From the NCBI GenBank assembly GCA_947498985.1, contig CANMMF010000001.1, forward strand, positions 124,001-188,000: DNA of 64,000 nt. The letters are read 5' to 3'. Origin of the DNA: an uncultured Paracoccaceae bacterium. GTDB lineage: Bacteria; Pseudomonadota; Alphaproteobacteria; Rhodobacterales; Rhodobacteraceae. Shown here piece by piece: positions 1 through 7,630 of this stretch; positions within the stretch are counted from its first letter, which is position 1; each line of letters begins with the position of its first letter. The notes under the pieces are model-generated. The model had not been told where the DNA came from. It did no database searches and saw only the letters and a program-made list of their open reading frames with translations. Both the position numbers and the translations under genes were made by a program.

Positions 1-1116
1 CTCTTCGCCCTGCCAGTTGGTGTCGAGGTAGAAGCGCGTCAGAGCCTTGTCCTCGCCGGGTTTGGCAAGCCGGGCGGTTTCCCAGGTCTTGCCGCCATCC
101 TTGGAGACATCGACGCGGGTGATCGCCCCGTGACCGGACCAGGCCAGCCCGGTGATCACCAGAGGGCCGTGCCCGTGGGTGATGGGAGCCTGCGGACTGG
201 GCGAGGTGATCACCGATTTCGCATCCATCACCCAGGTCCATTTGCGCGAGGTGCCATCCTCGAGCGTGTCGGTATATTTGGAGGTTTCCTCGCGGCTTTC
301 GACGGGTCCGTCCAGAACCTCGATCCGGCGCAGCCACTTGACCCAGAGGTTGCCCTCCCAGCCCGGCACGACAAGCCGCACCGGGTAGCCATGTTCCTTG
401 CGCAGCGCCTCGCCATTGGCCTTGAAGGCGACCAGAACGTCGTCCATCGCCTTTTCCATCGGGATCGACCGGCCGTTCGAGGACGCGTCCGCGCCTTCCA
501 CATAGATCCACTTGTCGGCAAAATCGCCCGCGGCACCGAGCCCGGCCTCGGCCAGCAGCGTGCGCAAAGGCACGCCGGTATATTCCATGTTGTGGATCAT
601 GCCATGGGTGAACTGCGCACCATTGAGCTGCGCGCCCGCCCATTCCATGCCGGTATTGGCGGCGCATTCGCAGAAATAGACGTGGTTTTCGCGCGGAAAG
701 CGTTCGAGATCCTCGTAGGTGAAGACCAGCGGCTGATCGACAAGCCCGTTGATCATCAGCCGGTAGTCGGGTTTGGCAAGCTCAATGGCACCCGAATGGT
801 GCCGCTCGAAGGCGCAACCCTGCGGTGTGATGGTGCCGTCCAGAGCATGGATCGGCGTAAAGTTGATCGACGAGATCGTGTCGGCGGTCAGCCATTCGAC
901 ATTGCGGCGGATGACGTCCGCTTCGTATTTGATGGGCAGCCCGTAGGGGGTCGCATCGACCCCGTCGCCAAGCCCCATGGCCCAGTCCTGCGTTTCGGTG
1001 ATCAGCGGGTCCGGCCCCGCGGCCCGCGCGCCCGTTGCGGCCACCGCGCCCGCCCCGAGGGCCGCGGCGCTCGTGAGGAACTGGCGCCGGGTGCTGCCGG
1101 TCTTTGTCTTGCTCAT
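1..1116 (-). CDS. soxC: SoxC, molybdenum subunit of sulfane dehydrogenase (3' end outside window)
   Basis: This is the catalytic molybdopterin subunit of SoxCD, which oxidises the SoxY-bound sulfane sulfur in the periplasm. Three hundred and seventy-two codons are present and the C-terminus is cut by the window edge; family members are about 430 residues. The N-terminus carries a twin-arginine signal (TRRQFL near residues 9-14, then an Ala-rich segment ending near ARA). A sulfite-oxidase-fold core follows, with the cofactor-proximal ECAANTG near residue 150, where Cys151 is the likely Mo ligand. The ATG at 1116 is preceded by a GAGGAG ribosome-binding site. It lies 85 bp downstream of soxB on the same strand. 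The partner cytochrome gene soxD would be expected just outside the window. Confidence 0.95.
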   Translation of the reverse strand, partial: MSKTKTGSTRRQFLTSAAALGAGAVAATGARAAGPDPLITETQDWAMGLGDGVDATPYGLPIKYEADVIRRNVEWLTADTISSINFTPIHALDGTITPQGCAFERHHSGAIELAKPDYRLMINGLVDQPLVFTYEDLERFPRENHVYFCECAANTGMEWAGAQLNGAQFTHGMIHNMEYTGVPLRTLLAEAGLGAAGDFADKWIYVEGADASSNGRSIPMEKAMDDVLVAFKANGEALRKEHGYPVRLVVPGWEGNLWVKWLRRIEVLDGPVESREETSKYTDTLEDGTSRKWTWVMDAKSVITSPSPQAPITHGHGPLVITGLAWSGHGAITRVDVSKDGGKTWETARLAKPGEDKALTRFYLDTNWQGEE

Positions 1117-1201
1117 GGATTTCTCCTCTTGCGTAGGGCGGGGGTACCCCGCCGCCTGTCTGTCGCGCGCAATTCCGGGGCGGGCCCTGGCCCGCCGCCA
1201 A

Positions 1202-2899
1202 TCATAACCCCGTCACTTCGACGGAGTTGTTTTCTGCCACCGTCACGGTGCCCATGCTGGCGATGTGGCTTTCCACCACGTCCCAGATCGGCGGCCCTTC
1301 CGTCCCTTCGTTGACCGACGCCCAGCCCGCCACAACGTAGGAGCGCGCCGGGTCGATGGGCTCTCCGGTGGCCAGCAATGTCATGTCTGATATGCGGCTG
1401 CCCTGCGGCTGGCTCACATCGATGCTGTAGCCAAGCCCGCCGGTGCGCACCATGTCGCCGCCCTGCTGGTAATAGGGATCGGGGTTGAAGATGTTGTCGG
1501 CCACATCCTCCAGCACCACCTTGAGAAATTCGCCGGTCATTTCCGTGCGGTAAGCCTCGGGGTAGGTCATGGAGGTGACGTTCCAGATATCCTCGCGGGT
1601 GATGTCCTGCCCGGGGATCAGGCTCGGCCCCCAGCGCACGCCGGGGCTGAGCGCGATCTCGGCGTCGCGCTCGCTGAGCAGCGCGTTACAGATCAGATCG
1701 TCCCAGGAGCCGTTGAAATTGCCGCGACGGTAGAGCAGGCTGTCGGTCCGGCCGATCACCTCGGTCAACTCATCAAGGAACGGCGCGCGCTGTTCGTCGA
1801 TCAGCGCGGTCATCTCGGGCTTGGGTGTGATCACATCCGCAAAGATCGGGATCAGCTTGTGCCGGAAGCCCATCATGCGCCCGTTCTGCACGTCGAGATC
1901 GACGCGGCTGACAAACTTGCCGTTGGAGCCCGACGCCACAACGATGGTGTCGCCCACCAGCACCGGCTCTGGCAGCGCGTCATGCGTGTGGCCGCTGAGG
2001 ATGACGTCGATGCCGGTCACCAGGCTCGCCATCTTCTTGTCGACGTCAAAACCGTTATGGCTGAGCACAACCACCAGATCGGCGCCTTGCGCGCGCACCT
2101 CGTCGACCATGGCCTGCATGTTCTCGTCGCGGATGCCGAAGCTGTATTCAGGGAACATCCAGCCGGGGTTGGCGATCGGCATGTAGGGGAAAGCCTGACC
2201 GATGACGGCGATGTTCACGCCGCCGCGTTCGAAGAACGTGTAGGGCGGGAAGAGCTCTGCCGGTTCGTCCCATTCGGCGTCGAAGATGTTCTGGCCAAGC
2301 GCGGCAAAGGGCAGCCCCTCGACAATCTCGGCCACGCGGTCGGAGCCCAGCGTGAATTCCCAATGGAAGGTCATCGCGTCTGGCTTGAGGCCGTTCATCA
2401 CGTTGACCATGTCCTGCCCTTGGGTCTTGTAGCAGGTCATCGAGCCGTGCCAGGTGTCGCCGCCATCCAGCAGCAGCGCGTCGGGGCGGTCGGCGCGGAT
2501 CGCATCGACCACCGTGGCCACACGGTCGAGCCCGCCGATGCGCCCGTAGCCCTGCGCCAGCGCGCTGAAATCACCGGAACTCAGCGCGTAATGTGAGGGC
2601 GAACCATCGTCGATGCCATAGAAGCGGCGGAAATCTGCGCCGGTCAGATGCGGCACGGCGCCCTTGTTCGGGCCGACCCCGATATTGACCGAGGGCTCGC
2701 GGAAATAGATCGGCTTCATCTGCGCGTGGATGTCGGTGATGTGGATCAGGCTCACATTGCCGAACGTGTCGAATTCCAGAAGCTGGTCCTGGGTCAGCGC
2801 CTGCTGCGCGGCCAGCCGGGCCCAGTTGCCGAAGCCCGAGGCGCCATAGAGCGCCGAGGCCGCCATGGACACTTGCAGGAAATCGCGTCTGGAGATCAT
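1202..2899 (-). CDS. soxB: SoxB, dimanganese thiosulfohydrolase
   Basis: SoxB hydrolyses the terminal sulfone from the SoxY-cysteine adduct and releases sulfate in the periplasm. The 565-residue product begins with a Tat signal (ISRRDFLQ). A calcineurin-like metallophosphatase domain follows, with metal-binding blocks HITDIHAQ, LLDGGDTWHGS and LSGHTHDA, and then the 5'-nucleotidase-type C-terminal domain. The ATG at 2899 was chosen because it places the RR motif at residues 4-5; an upstream in-frame GTG at 2935 would bury the Tat signal. Length is normal for the family. The interval upstream holds a terminator and an 18-bp palindrome, so soxB may have its own promoter and lead a soxBC unit. 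Confidence 0.97.
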   Translation of the reverse strand: MISRRDFLQVSMAASALYGASGFGNWARLAAQQALTQDQLLEFDTFGNVSLIHITDIHAQMKPIYFREPSVNIGVGPNKGAVPHLTGADFRRFYGIDDGSPSHYALSSGDFSALAQGYGRIGGLDRVATVVDAIRADRPDALLLDGGDTWHGSMTCYKTQGQDMVNVMNGLKPDAMTFHWEFTLGSDRVAEIVEGLPFAALGQNIFDAEWDEPAELFPPYTFFERGGVNIAVIGQAFPYMPIANPGWMFPEYSFGIRDENMQAMVDEVRAQGADLVVVLSHNGFDVDKKMASLVTGIDVILSGHTHDALPEPVLVGDTIVVASGSNGKFVSRVDLDVQNGRMMGFRHKLIPIFADVITPKPEMTALIDEQRAPFLDELTEVIGRTDSLLYRRGNFNGSWDDLICNALLSERDAEIALSPGVRWGPSLIPGQDITREDIWNVTSMTYPEAYRTEMTGEFLKVVLEDVADNIFNPDPYYQQGGDMVRTGGLGYSIDVSQPQGSRISDMTLLATGEPIDPARSYVVAGWASVNEGTEGPPIWDVVESHIASMGTVTVAENNSVEVTGL

Positions 2900-2930
2900 C
2901 GGAGTATCCCTTCTCTGGCCGTTCTCTCGA

Positions 2931-2948
2931 CACACATGCGCATGTGTG
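2931..2948. promoter_or_regulatory. Perfect 18-bp palindrome upstream of soxB
   Basis: CACACATGCGCATGTGTG is perfectly self-complementary and is followed directly by AATG, giving a TGTGAAT word like the half-site of the soxW-soxX palindrome. It lies 32 bp before the soxB ATG and just downstream of the terminator that follows soxA. The position fits an operator for a separate soxBC promoter. Binding by SoxR is an inference. Confidence 0.5.
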
Positions 2949-2963
2949 AATGGATTGGTTGCG

Positions 2964-2996
2964 AAAAACCCCGCCCCGGTGATCCGAGGCGGGGCT
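2964..2996 (-). terminator. Rho-independent-type terminator after soxA
   Basis: Read on the minus strand just after the soxA stop, a GC-rich stem (CCCCGCC pairing with GGCGGGG, extended by wobble or near pairs) is followed by a run of five T residues. It would end or attenuate transcription between soxA and soxB. Confidence 0.7.
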
Positions 2997-3004
2997 TGTC
3001 GTGA

Positions 3005-3844
3005 TTACTGGCGGACGGCGGGGGTTTCGACCGTCAGGCCGTTGCCGCGCGAGGCGACGTAAAGCTCCAGCGCGCGGAACTCGTCGGAGCCTTCGGCGAA
3101 GGTTTCCGCCCGCGTGTCGCGGATGCAGCCGCGGAAGCGGTTGTGCTTGGAGATCAGCCGCGCCTGCTTCAACCGGTAGGTCGGAAAGCCGTTGATCTGA
3201 CCCTGGCTGAGATGGTCGGCGCGGATGTAATTGCCCCAGTTCTCCTCGTGGCAGGAGGCGCAGGACAGTTCCAGCTGGCCGAAGCGGGTGTAATACATCT
3301 CCTTGCCCTGCTCCCAGAAGGGCGCGGCCTCTCCGTCGATGGCGACGTTGACCGGCATGCCGCGCGACTGCACGCCGATGAGCGCGATCATCGCCTGCAT
3401 CTCCGGCCCGGACCATTTCCACGGATCGGCGCCCATGGCCTCGGCGCGGTGGCCGTTGAGCAGATCCTCCATGGTGGTCAGCTTGCCGTCGATCACCTTG
3501 GGCATGGAGGCGGTCAGGCCTTTGAATTCCTCGACATTCTCGTGGCAGGAGGAACAGGACTTGCCCTCCGAACCGTCGACCGTGTTGAAGAGGTCGATGG
3601 CCTGGTCCACGAAGATCATCGCCGGATTGTCGAAATCGTCCATCTGGAGCGATTGCGTCTCGTCGGTGCGGAACCGCCAGCCGGAATAGATCGTGTCGAG
3701 CGCGTCGAGATGGTCGGGCGCGGCGGTTTCGGTGACCATTTCCAGCTCTTCGTTGATCACGAGGCTGTCGTCATCCGGGCCACCCGCCATGACGGCGGGG
3801 GCGACCAGCAGTGCGGCCATTGCCGTCAATGCCTTGAACTTCAT
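3005..3844 (-). CDS. soxA: SoxA, diheme c-type cytochrome of SoxAX
   Basis: SoxA, with SoxX, oxidatively couples thiosulfate to the SoxY cysteine in the periplasm. The 279-residue precursor has a Sec signal peptide (hydrophobic residues 4-20). It has two heme-binding motifs, CSSCH at residues 97-101 and CASCH at 195-199, so this is the diheme form. RFRGC near residue 240 supplies the cysteine that in characterised SoxA proteins is the persulfide ligand of the active-site heme. The ATG at 3844 was chosen because it immediately precedes the signal peptide and has a GGGAGG site upstream. A strong hairpin separates it from soxZ and a terminator follows it. Confidence 0.97.
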   Translation of the reverse strand: MKFKALTAMAALLVAPAVMAGGPDDDSLVINEELEMVTETAAPDHLDALDTIYSGWRFRTDETQSLQMDDFDNPAMIFVDQAIDLFNTVDGSEGKSCSSCHENVEEFKGLTASMPKVIDGKLTTMEDLLNGHRAEAMGADPWKWSGPEMQAMIALIGVQSRGMPVNVAIDGEAAPFWEQGKEMYYTRFGQLELSCASCHEENWGNYIRADHLSQGQINGFPTYRLKQARLISKHNRFRGCIRDTRAETFAEGSDEFRALELYVASRGNGLTVETPAVRQ

Positions 3845-3864
3845 ATAGTATCCCTCCCAAAAGG

Positions 3865-3897
3865 CTGTCCTGCCCCGTTCTGGCCGGGGCAGGACAG
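3865..3897 (-). terminator. Perfect 13-bp hairpin between soxZ and soxA
   Basis: The arms CTGTCCTGCCCCG and CGGGGCAGGACAG are perfectly complementary around a 7-base loop and start five bases past the soxZ stop. The 3' side carries only a short T run (four T), so it may act as an attenuator or as a 3' stabiliser of the soxXYZ message rather than as a full terminator. Confidence 0.65.
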
Positions 3898-3902
3898 CGC
3901 CG

Positions 3903-4229
3903 TCACACGGCGATCGATTTTGTTTCTTCGTAGACCGAGCCGTCATCGTCGTACCAGGTGAACTTGAAGTCACCTGCGGCCGGAACAGTGGCCTCGAACT
4001 CGAAATACGGGTTGGTCGAGATGGCCGGTTCCATCTTCACGTCGATCACGTTCTCGCCGTTGAAGTCGACGACGAAGCGGTTGATGATCGAGCGCGGAAT
4101 GGTGTTGCCGTCGCCGTCCTTGCGCTGGCCGGATTCCATCTTGTGCGAGATGAGCGTCTTGATCGTGATCGCGTCGCCAGCCGAGGCGGACTTGGGGACT
4201 TTCACGCGGGGTTTTACACCTGATGCCAT
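3903..4229 (-). CDS. soxZ: SoxZ, sulfur-carrier complex subunit
   Basis: SoxZ is the cytosol-folded partner of SoxY; the two are exported together using the Tat signal on SoxY. The 108-residue immunoglobulin-like protein has no signal peptide. It begins with the typical PRVKVPKSASAGD block and contains ISHKMESGQRKD and a C-terminal WYDDDGSVYE segment, all characteristic of the family. It lies 19 bp downstream of soxY and clearly belongs to the soxXYZ unit. Length and sequence are ordinary for an active SoxZ. Confidence 0.97.
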   Translation of the reverse strand: MASGVKPRVKVPKSASAGDAITIKTLISHKMESGQRKDGDGNTIPRSIINRFVVDFNGENVIDVKMEPAISTNPYFEFEATVPAAGDFKFTWYDDDGSVYEETKSIAV

Positions 4230-4248
4230 TTGTCTGATCTCCTCTCGC

Positions 4249-4665
4249 TCAGCCGCCGCAGCCGCCGATGGTGACTTTCACTGTCTTGGACGTGCGCGCA
4301 AAGCTGCCATCGGCAAGCTTGGCCACGGCAATCACGTCCTGCGTGCCGGCAAGCCGGATCCGTGTCGACGCGCTCTGGCTTGCGGCCAGCGGTCCGAAGT
4401 TGAAGGTGGCCACGGGCGGCGTCGGGTTGCCTGCGGCGAGCACCATGATGGCCGATGCACCTTCTGCGGCGACCGAGATCGGCACCGTATTGCCGTTCTC
4501 GGCAATCTCGGGCGCGGTCAGTTCGACACCGGCATCGGCCAGATCGGCACCACCGGTGAACTCGGCAATGAGATCGTCAACCGCAGCATTGGCGCGGAAC
4601 GGCAGAACGGTCATCAGCGCGGCACCGGCCCCGATGGCCAGGGTTTCGCGACGTGTGAATTCCAT
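4249..4665 (-). CDS. soxY: SoxY, covalent sulfur-carrier protein
   Basis: SoxY carries thiosulfate-derived sulfur as an adduct on its C-terminal cysteine while SoxAX, SoxB and SoxCD act on it. The 138-residue precursor begins with a Tat signal (FTRRETLAIGAG, residues 3-14) and ends in the diagnostic GGCGG, placing the carrier cysteine at residue 136. No cysteine lies elsewhere in the mature part. It lies between soxX and soxZ with short gaps of 27 and 19 bp, consistent with one transcript. Confidence 0.98.
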   Translation of the reverse strand: MEFTRRETLAIGAGAALMTVLPFRANAAVDDLIAEFTGGADLADAGVELTAPEIAENGNTVPISVAAEGASAIMVLAAGNPTPPVATFNFGPLAASQSASTRIRLAGTQDVIAVAKLADGSFARTSKTVKVTIGGCGG

Positions 4666-4692
4666 GCGTCTTCTCCTTTGTCAGTCGCGCTG

Positions 4693-5184
4693 TCAGCTGT
4701 CTGTCAGCGTCATGAGATATGCGACCACATCCTCGATTTCCTGAGCGGTCAGGATCGGGGACAGGTCTTCTTCCTTGGCGGCCTTGCCGGTGTAGCCATT
4801 GCCCGGACGAATAAAGCCGGAGGTCTTGTAGAAGGCGGGCATCACCGTTTCGGGGAACATCATCTTGGCGTTCGCCACGATCCCGCGCAGCTCTTCGGCG
4901 GAACGGTTGGAGCCAATCCCGTCGAGCATCGGACCCACCTCGCCGTGGAACGGCGCGTCGTTGAGCGCGGTCACCTCGTGGCAGGCGATACAGTTGCCCT
5001 TGCCGCGGCTGATCATGATCGCGCGCCCGGCTTCGGGATCGCCCGGCTTGCCCGACAGAGAGGCGTCAACCTCGCCATACTCGCTGAAAGCCACATCCCC
5101 GGGTGCCACCATCTTGGCATGCCCGTCCGCATAGGCAGCGCCCGCTGTCAGCGCCAGCGCTGCTGTTATCGTTGTAAGCCTCAT
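4693..5184 (-). CDS. soxX: SoxX, monoheme c-type cytochrome of SoxAX
   Basis: SoxX accepts the electrons released when SoxA joins thiosulfate to SoxY. The 163-residue precursor has a short Sec signal peptide ending near AYA (about residue 19). It has one heme motif, CIACH at residues 65-69, and a VMPAF segment near residue 115 that supplies the likely distal methionine ligand. The ATG at 5184 gives a clean signal peptide; in-frame non-ATG starts farther upstream would add a charged extension. It is the first gene of the soxXYZ unit. The perfect palindrome at 5282-5299 lies about 100 bp upstream. Confidence 0.96.
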   Translation of the reverse strand: MRLTTITAALALTAGAAYADGHAKMVAPGDVAFSEYGEVDASLSGKPGDPEAGRAIMISRGKGNCIACHEVTALNDAPFHGEVGPMLDGIGSNRSAEELRGIVANAKMMFPETVMPAFYKTSGFIRPGNGYTGKAAKEEDLSPILTAQEIEDVVAYLMTLTDS

Positions 5185-5281
5185 GGTCCCTCCCTTGGCT
5201 CTGGCAGAGCGGCCCGACCGAGGCCCCCCTGCCTTAATTGCTGCATACCGTAGGACACCGCCCCGCCCCAACGCAACAACA

Positions 5282-5299
5282 AATTCACACTTGTGAATT
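5282..5299. promoter_or_regulatory. Candidate SoxR operator in the soxW-soxX interval
   Basis: AATTCACA and TGTGAATT form perfect 8-bp arms around a 2-bp spacer, in the interval between soxW and soxX. In characterised sox clusters the ArsR-type repressor SoxR binds the soxW-soxX and soxS-soxV intervals, so this is the best operator candidate for the soxXYZ promoter. Assignment to SoxR is by position and symmetry. Confidence 0.7.
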
Positions 5300-5320
5300 A
5301 TTGCCGCAGATCCGGCGTGA

Positions 5321-5926
5321 TCAGTCGAACCGATGCTCGCTTTCCGGCAACAGGGCGTTGCGCTCCTGGATCATGCGGGCGTGGTACCGCTGGAAGTCTT
5401 CGCCGGTCTCGTCCTGCTTTTCGTAGTGCTTGCCGGCGACCCAGGTGAACATGTCAAATGACGTCCCCTTGCTGAAGGCGCCCGGCATCACGGCAACCTG
5501 CGCCTCTATCGCGGACTGCCCCTCCGGCACCGATTCGGGCAAGAAGACGATGGTCGGCGTAAAGAGCACGCGCCACTTGCGCGCCATGTCACGCTCCGAA
5601 AGCGTCTCGCCGTCGAAATCGGTGACTTCGGTGCTGCCATGCAGGTTCATCTGAACGACGAAATAATTCTCCTCGATATATTGGGAGACCTCCGGATCGG
5701 AGAACACCTCGCGATGCATGGCCGCGCAATAGCTGCAGCCGCGCTGCTCGAAGAACAGCACCAGCCGCTTGCCCTCCTCGTTGGCCTCGGCCAGATCCTC
5801 GGGCAGATCCTTGAACGTGTCGCGCAGCCAGGGCTGCTTGTGCAGCCCGTCATCACCCATGTCCTGCGCACTCGCAGGCAAGGTCATCAGCGCCATCAAA
5901 GCGCCCGCAATCAGATGTTTCATCAT
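5321..5926 (-). CDS. soxW: SoxW, periplasmic thioredoxin
   Basis: SoxW is a thioredoxin-fold protein that receives reducing power from SoxV and helps keep periplasmic Sox components active. The 201-residue product has a Sec signal peptide ending near ASA (about residue 20) and a CSYC redox motif at residues 64-67 in a FFEQRG context, as in SoxW/DsbD-gamma-like proteins. Two adjacent ATG codons (5926 and 5923) follow a GGGGGAGGA site; either could start translation. It lies 16 bp downstream of soxV. Confidence 0.93.
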   Translation of the reverse strand: MMKHLIAGALMALMTLPASAQDMGDDGLHKQPWLRDTFKDLPEDLAEANEEGKRLVLFFEQRGCSYCAAMHREVFSDPEVSQYIEENYFVVQMNLHGSTEVTDFDGETLSERDMARKWRVLFTPTIVFLPESVPEGQSAIEAQVAVMPGAFSKGTSFDMFTWVAGKHYEKQDETGEDFQRYHARMIQERNALLPESEHRFD

Positions 5927-5942
5927 GTCCTCCCCCTGGTTT

Positions 5943-6680
5943 TCAGCTGAACGCAACCCATCCCGGGAATGTATCCAGCATCCATTGTGCAATCACATTC
6001 ACGCTGTTCGTCACGATGAGCAGCGCAAAGACGATCAGCATGCCGCCCATGGCTTTCTCCACATATGGCAGCTTGTTGCGGTGGCGCGCGGTAAACCGCA
6101 GGAACGCCCCCGAAAAGAGCGCCGCGATCACAAACGGCGCGGTCATGCCGACGCCGTAGACCAGCAGCAAAAGCCCGCCGCGCGTCACATCCCCCATGCC
6201 GCTTGCGATCATCAGGATCGACGCGAGCGCGGGCCCCACGCAGGGCGTCCAGCCAAAGCCGAAAGCCAGCCCCATGAGGTAGGCGCCAAGCACGGTGGTC
6301 GGCTCGGCTTTGCTCTCGACCCGCGCCTCGCGGTAGAGAAAGCCGATGCGCACCCAGCCCAGAAAGTGCAGCCCGAACGCCAGCAGGATCGCCGCCGCGA
6401 CCCAGCGCAGCTGGTCGAGATAGTCCGCAAAGGCCTGCCCGATCGCCGTGGCCCCCATGCCCAATAACACAAAAACCGTCGTGACGCCCGCCGCAAAGCA
6501 GACCGAGGACAGGATCAGCCGCCGTTGCGCGCCCGGCGCGAGCCCGGCATCGTCGCGCAGCTCTGCCATCGAGATGCCGGCCATGTAGCAAAGGTAAAAC
6601 GGCACCATCGGCAGGATACAGGGCGTGAAGAAGCTCAGTAGCCCTGCCAGCGCGGCCCCTGCAAAGCTGATATCGAGCAC
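5943..6680 (-). CDS. soxV: SoxV, CcdA-like membrane thiol-disulfide transporter
   Basis: SoxV carries electrons across the inner membrane from cytoplasmic thioredoxin to periplasmic SoxW. The 245-residue protein has about six membrane segments. It shows the two CcdA/DsbD-type redox cysteines in proline-rich contexts, FTPCILPMVP near the N-terminus and GWTPCVGPAL in the middle. The GTG at 6680 is preferred: it follows a GGAG site and yields the usual LDISFAG start, whereas the in-frame TTG at 6704 has no visible ribosome-binding site. It is divergent from soxS, with the probable SoxR control region between. Confidence 0.93.
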   Translation of the reverse strand: MLDISFAGAALAGLLSFFTPCILPMVPFYLCYMAGISMAELRDDAGLAPGAQRRLILSSVCFAAGVTTVFVLLGMGATAIGQAFADYLDQLRWVAAAILLAFGLHFLGWVRIGFLYREARVESKAEPTTVLGAYLMGLAFGFGWTPCVGPALASILMIASGMGDVTRGGLLLLVYGVGMTAPFVIAALFSGAFLRFTARHRNKLPYVEKAMGGMLIVFALLIVTNSVNVIAQWMLDTFPGWVAFS

Positions 6681-6702
6681 GTGACTCCGCCTTTGCTTGA
6701 TC

Positions 6703-6720
6703 AATTCACATATTCAGATT
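6703..6720. promoter_or_regulatory. Possible SoxR-type site between soxV and soxS
   Basis: AATTCACA at 6703-6710 is identical to the left arm of the soxW-soxX palindrome. The right side, TTCAGATT, matches poorly but makes a near-direct repeat (ATTCACAT/ATTCAGAT). It lies in the divergent soxV/soxS interval where SoxR binds in characterised clusters. The imperfect right arm makes this a weaker call than the soxW-soxX site. Confidence 0.45.
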
Positions 6721-6755
6721 AAGTAGACTGTTATGCAAACGTCAATTGGTGTGCG

Positions 6756-7133
6756 ATGACAAGCCTCCGTCTGGTCCTGGTTTCCGGCCTCTTGTGGCTG
6801 ACCTTTCAAACCGCCGCCTGGGCCGAGATCCGGCTGGTCATGGTCGACCAGCCCGGCTGCGCCTATTGCGAAGCCTGGGACGACCAGATCGGCCCCGCCT
6901 ACCCCAACACCGCCGAGGGTCAGTACGCGCCGCTCTTGCGCGCGGACCTGCGCCAGGGCCCGCCCGATGGCATCACCTATGCACGGCGCGTGAATTTCAC
7001 GCCCACCTTCATCCTGATCGATGACGGGCAGGAGATCGCGCGCATGGAAGGCTATGTGGGAGAAGACTTCTTCTGGCCGCTCTATTCCAGGCTTCTGGAA
7101 ACCCACACAGATTTCGAACAGCAGACGCATTGA
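6756..7133 (+). CDS. soxS: SoxS, periplasmic thioredoxin-like protein
   Basis: SoxS is a small periplasmic thiol-disulfide protein needed for full activation of the Sox system. The 125-residue product has an N-terminal signal sequence ending near AWA (about residue 23) and a CAYC motif at residues 35-38, followed by a thioredoxin-like FTPTFILIDDG strand. It is the first gene of a plus-strand soxS-soxR-soxT set, divergent from soxV, and lies 13 bp before soxR. Confidence 0.92.
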   Translation: MTSLRLVLVSGLLWLTFQTAAWAEIRLVMVDQPGCAYCEAWDDQIGPAYPNTAEGQYAPLLRADLRQGPPDGITYARRVNFTPTFILIDDGQEIARMEGYVGEDFFWPLYSRLLETHTDFEQQTH

Positions 7134-7146
7134 CGAGGGCAAGCCC

Positions 7147-7491
7147 ATGACCGCGCTTCCGGTCCTGCACGACGATCTCAGCGATGACGAGCTTGACCGC
7201 ATCGTCGAAAAGGCCACCACGGCCTCGTCCTTTCTCAAGGCGATCAGCCATGAGGGGCGGCTGATGATCCTGTGCCATCTGGTCTCGGGCGAGAAGTCGG
7301 TGACCGAGCTCGAGGATCTCCTGTCGGCCCGGCAGGCCGCGGTCAGCCAGCAATTGTCGCGGCTGCGGCTCGAAGGTCTGGTGATCCCGCGGCGCGACGG
7401 CAAGGCGATCTATTACCGTCTCGCGGATGACCGGCCGCGCAAGATGCTGGAATGCGTCTATGAGCTCTTTTGCAAGGACGACGCGGAATAA
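7147..7491 (+). CDS. soxR: SoxR, ArsR-family repressor of the sox genes
   Basis: This 114-residue cytoplasmic protein is a winged-helix ArsR/SmtB-type repressor. It shows FLKAISHEGRLMILCHL, then the recognition region SARQAAVSQQLSRLRLEGLV, and the wing RRDGKAIYYRL. SoxR proteins repress sox transcription until reduced sulfur compounds are present. The ATG at 7147 places the family-typical start 13 bp after soxS. Cysteines are few, at the end of helix 2 (LCHL) and near the C-terminus, the pair proposed to sense sulfur in the family. Its targets are probably the palindromic sites near 5282 and 6703. Confidence 0.93.
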   Translation: MTALPVLHDDLSDDELDRIVEKATTASSFLKAISHEGRLMILCHLVSGEKSVTELEDLLSARQAAVSQQLSRLRLEGLVIPRRDGKAIYYRLADDRPRKMLECVYELFCKDDAE

Positions 7492-7630
7492 CGCCCTGCC
7501 CCGTCTCGGGAAACCGTCGCGTGACCCGGTCATTCCACCGCGCCTTGCGTCACAGACAATTGCAAAACCCCGCATATGACCGCATACTCGCGCCGCGAGG
7601 GGGAATTTCGGGTCGTGGGAGGGCCCGGGT

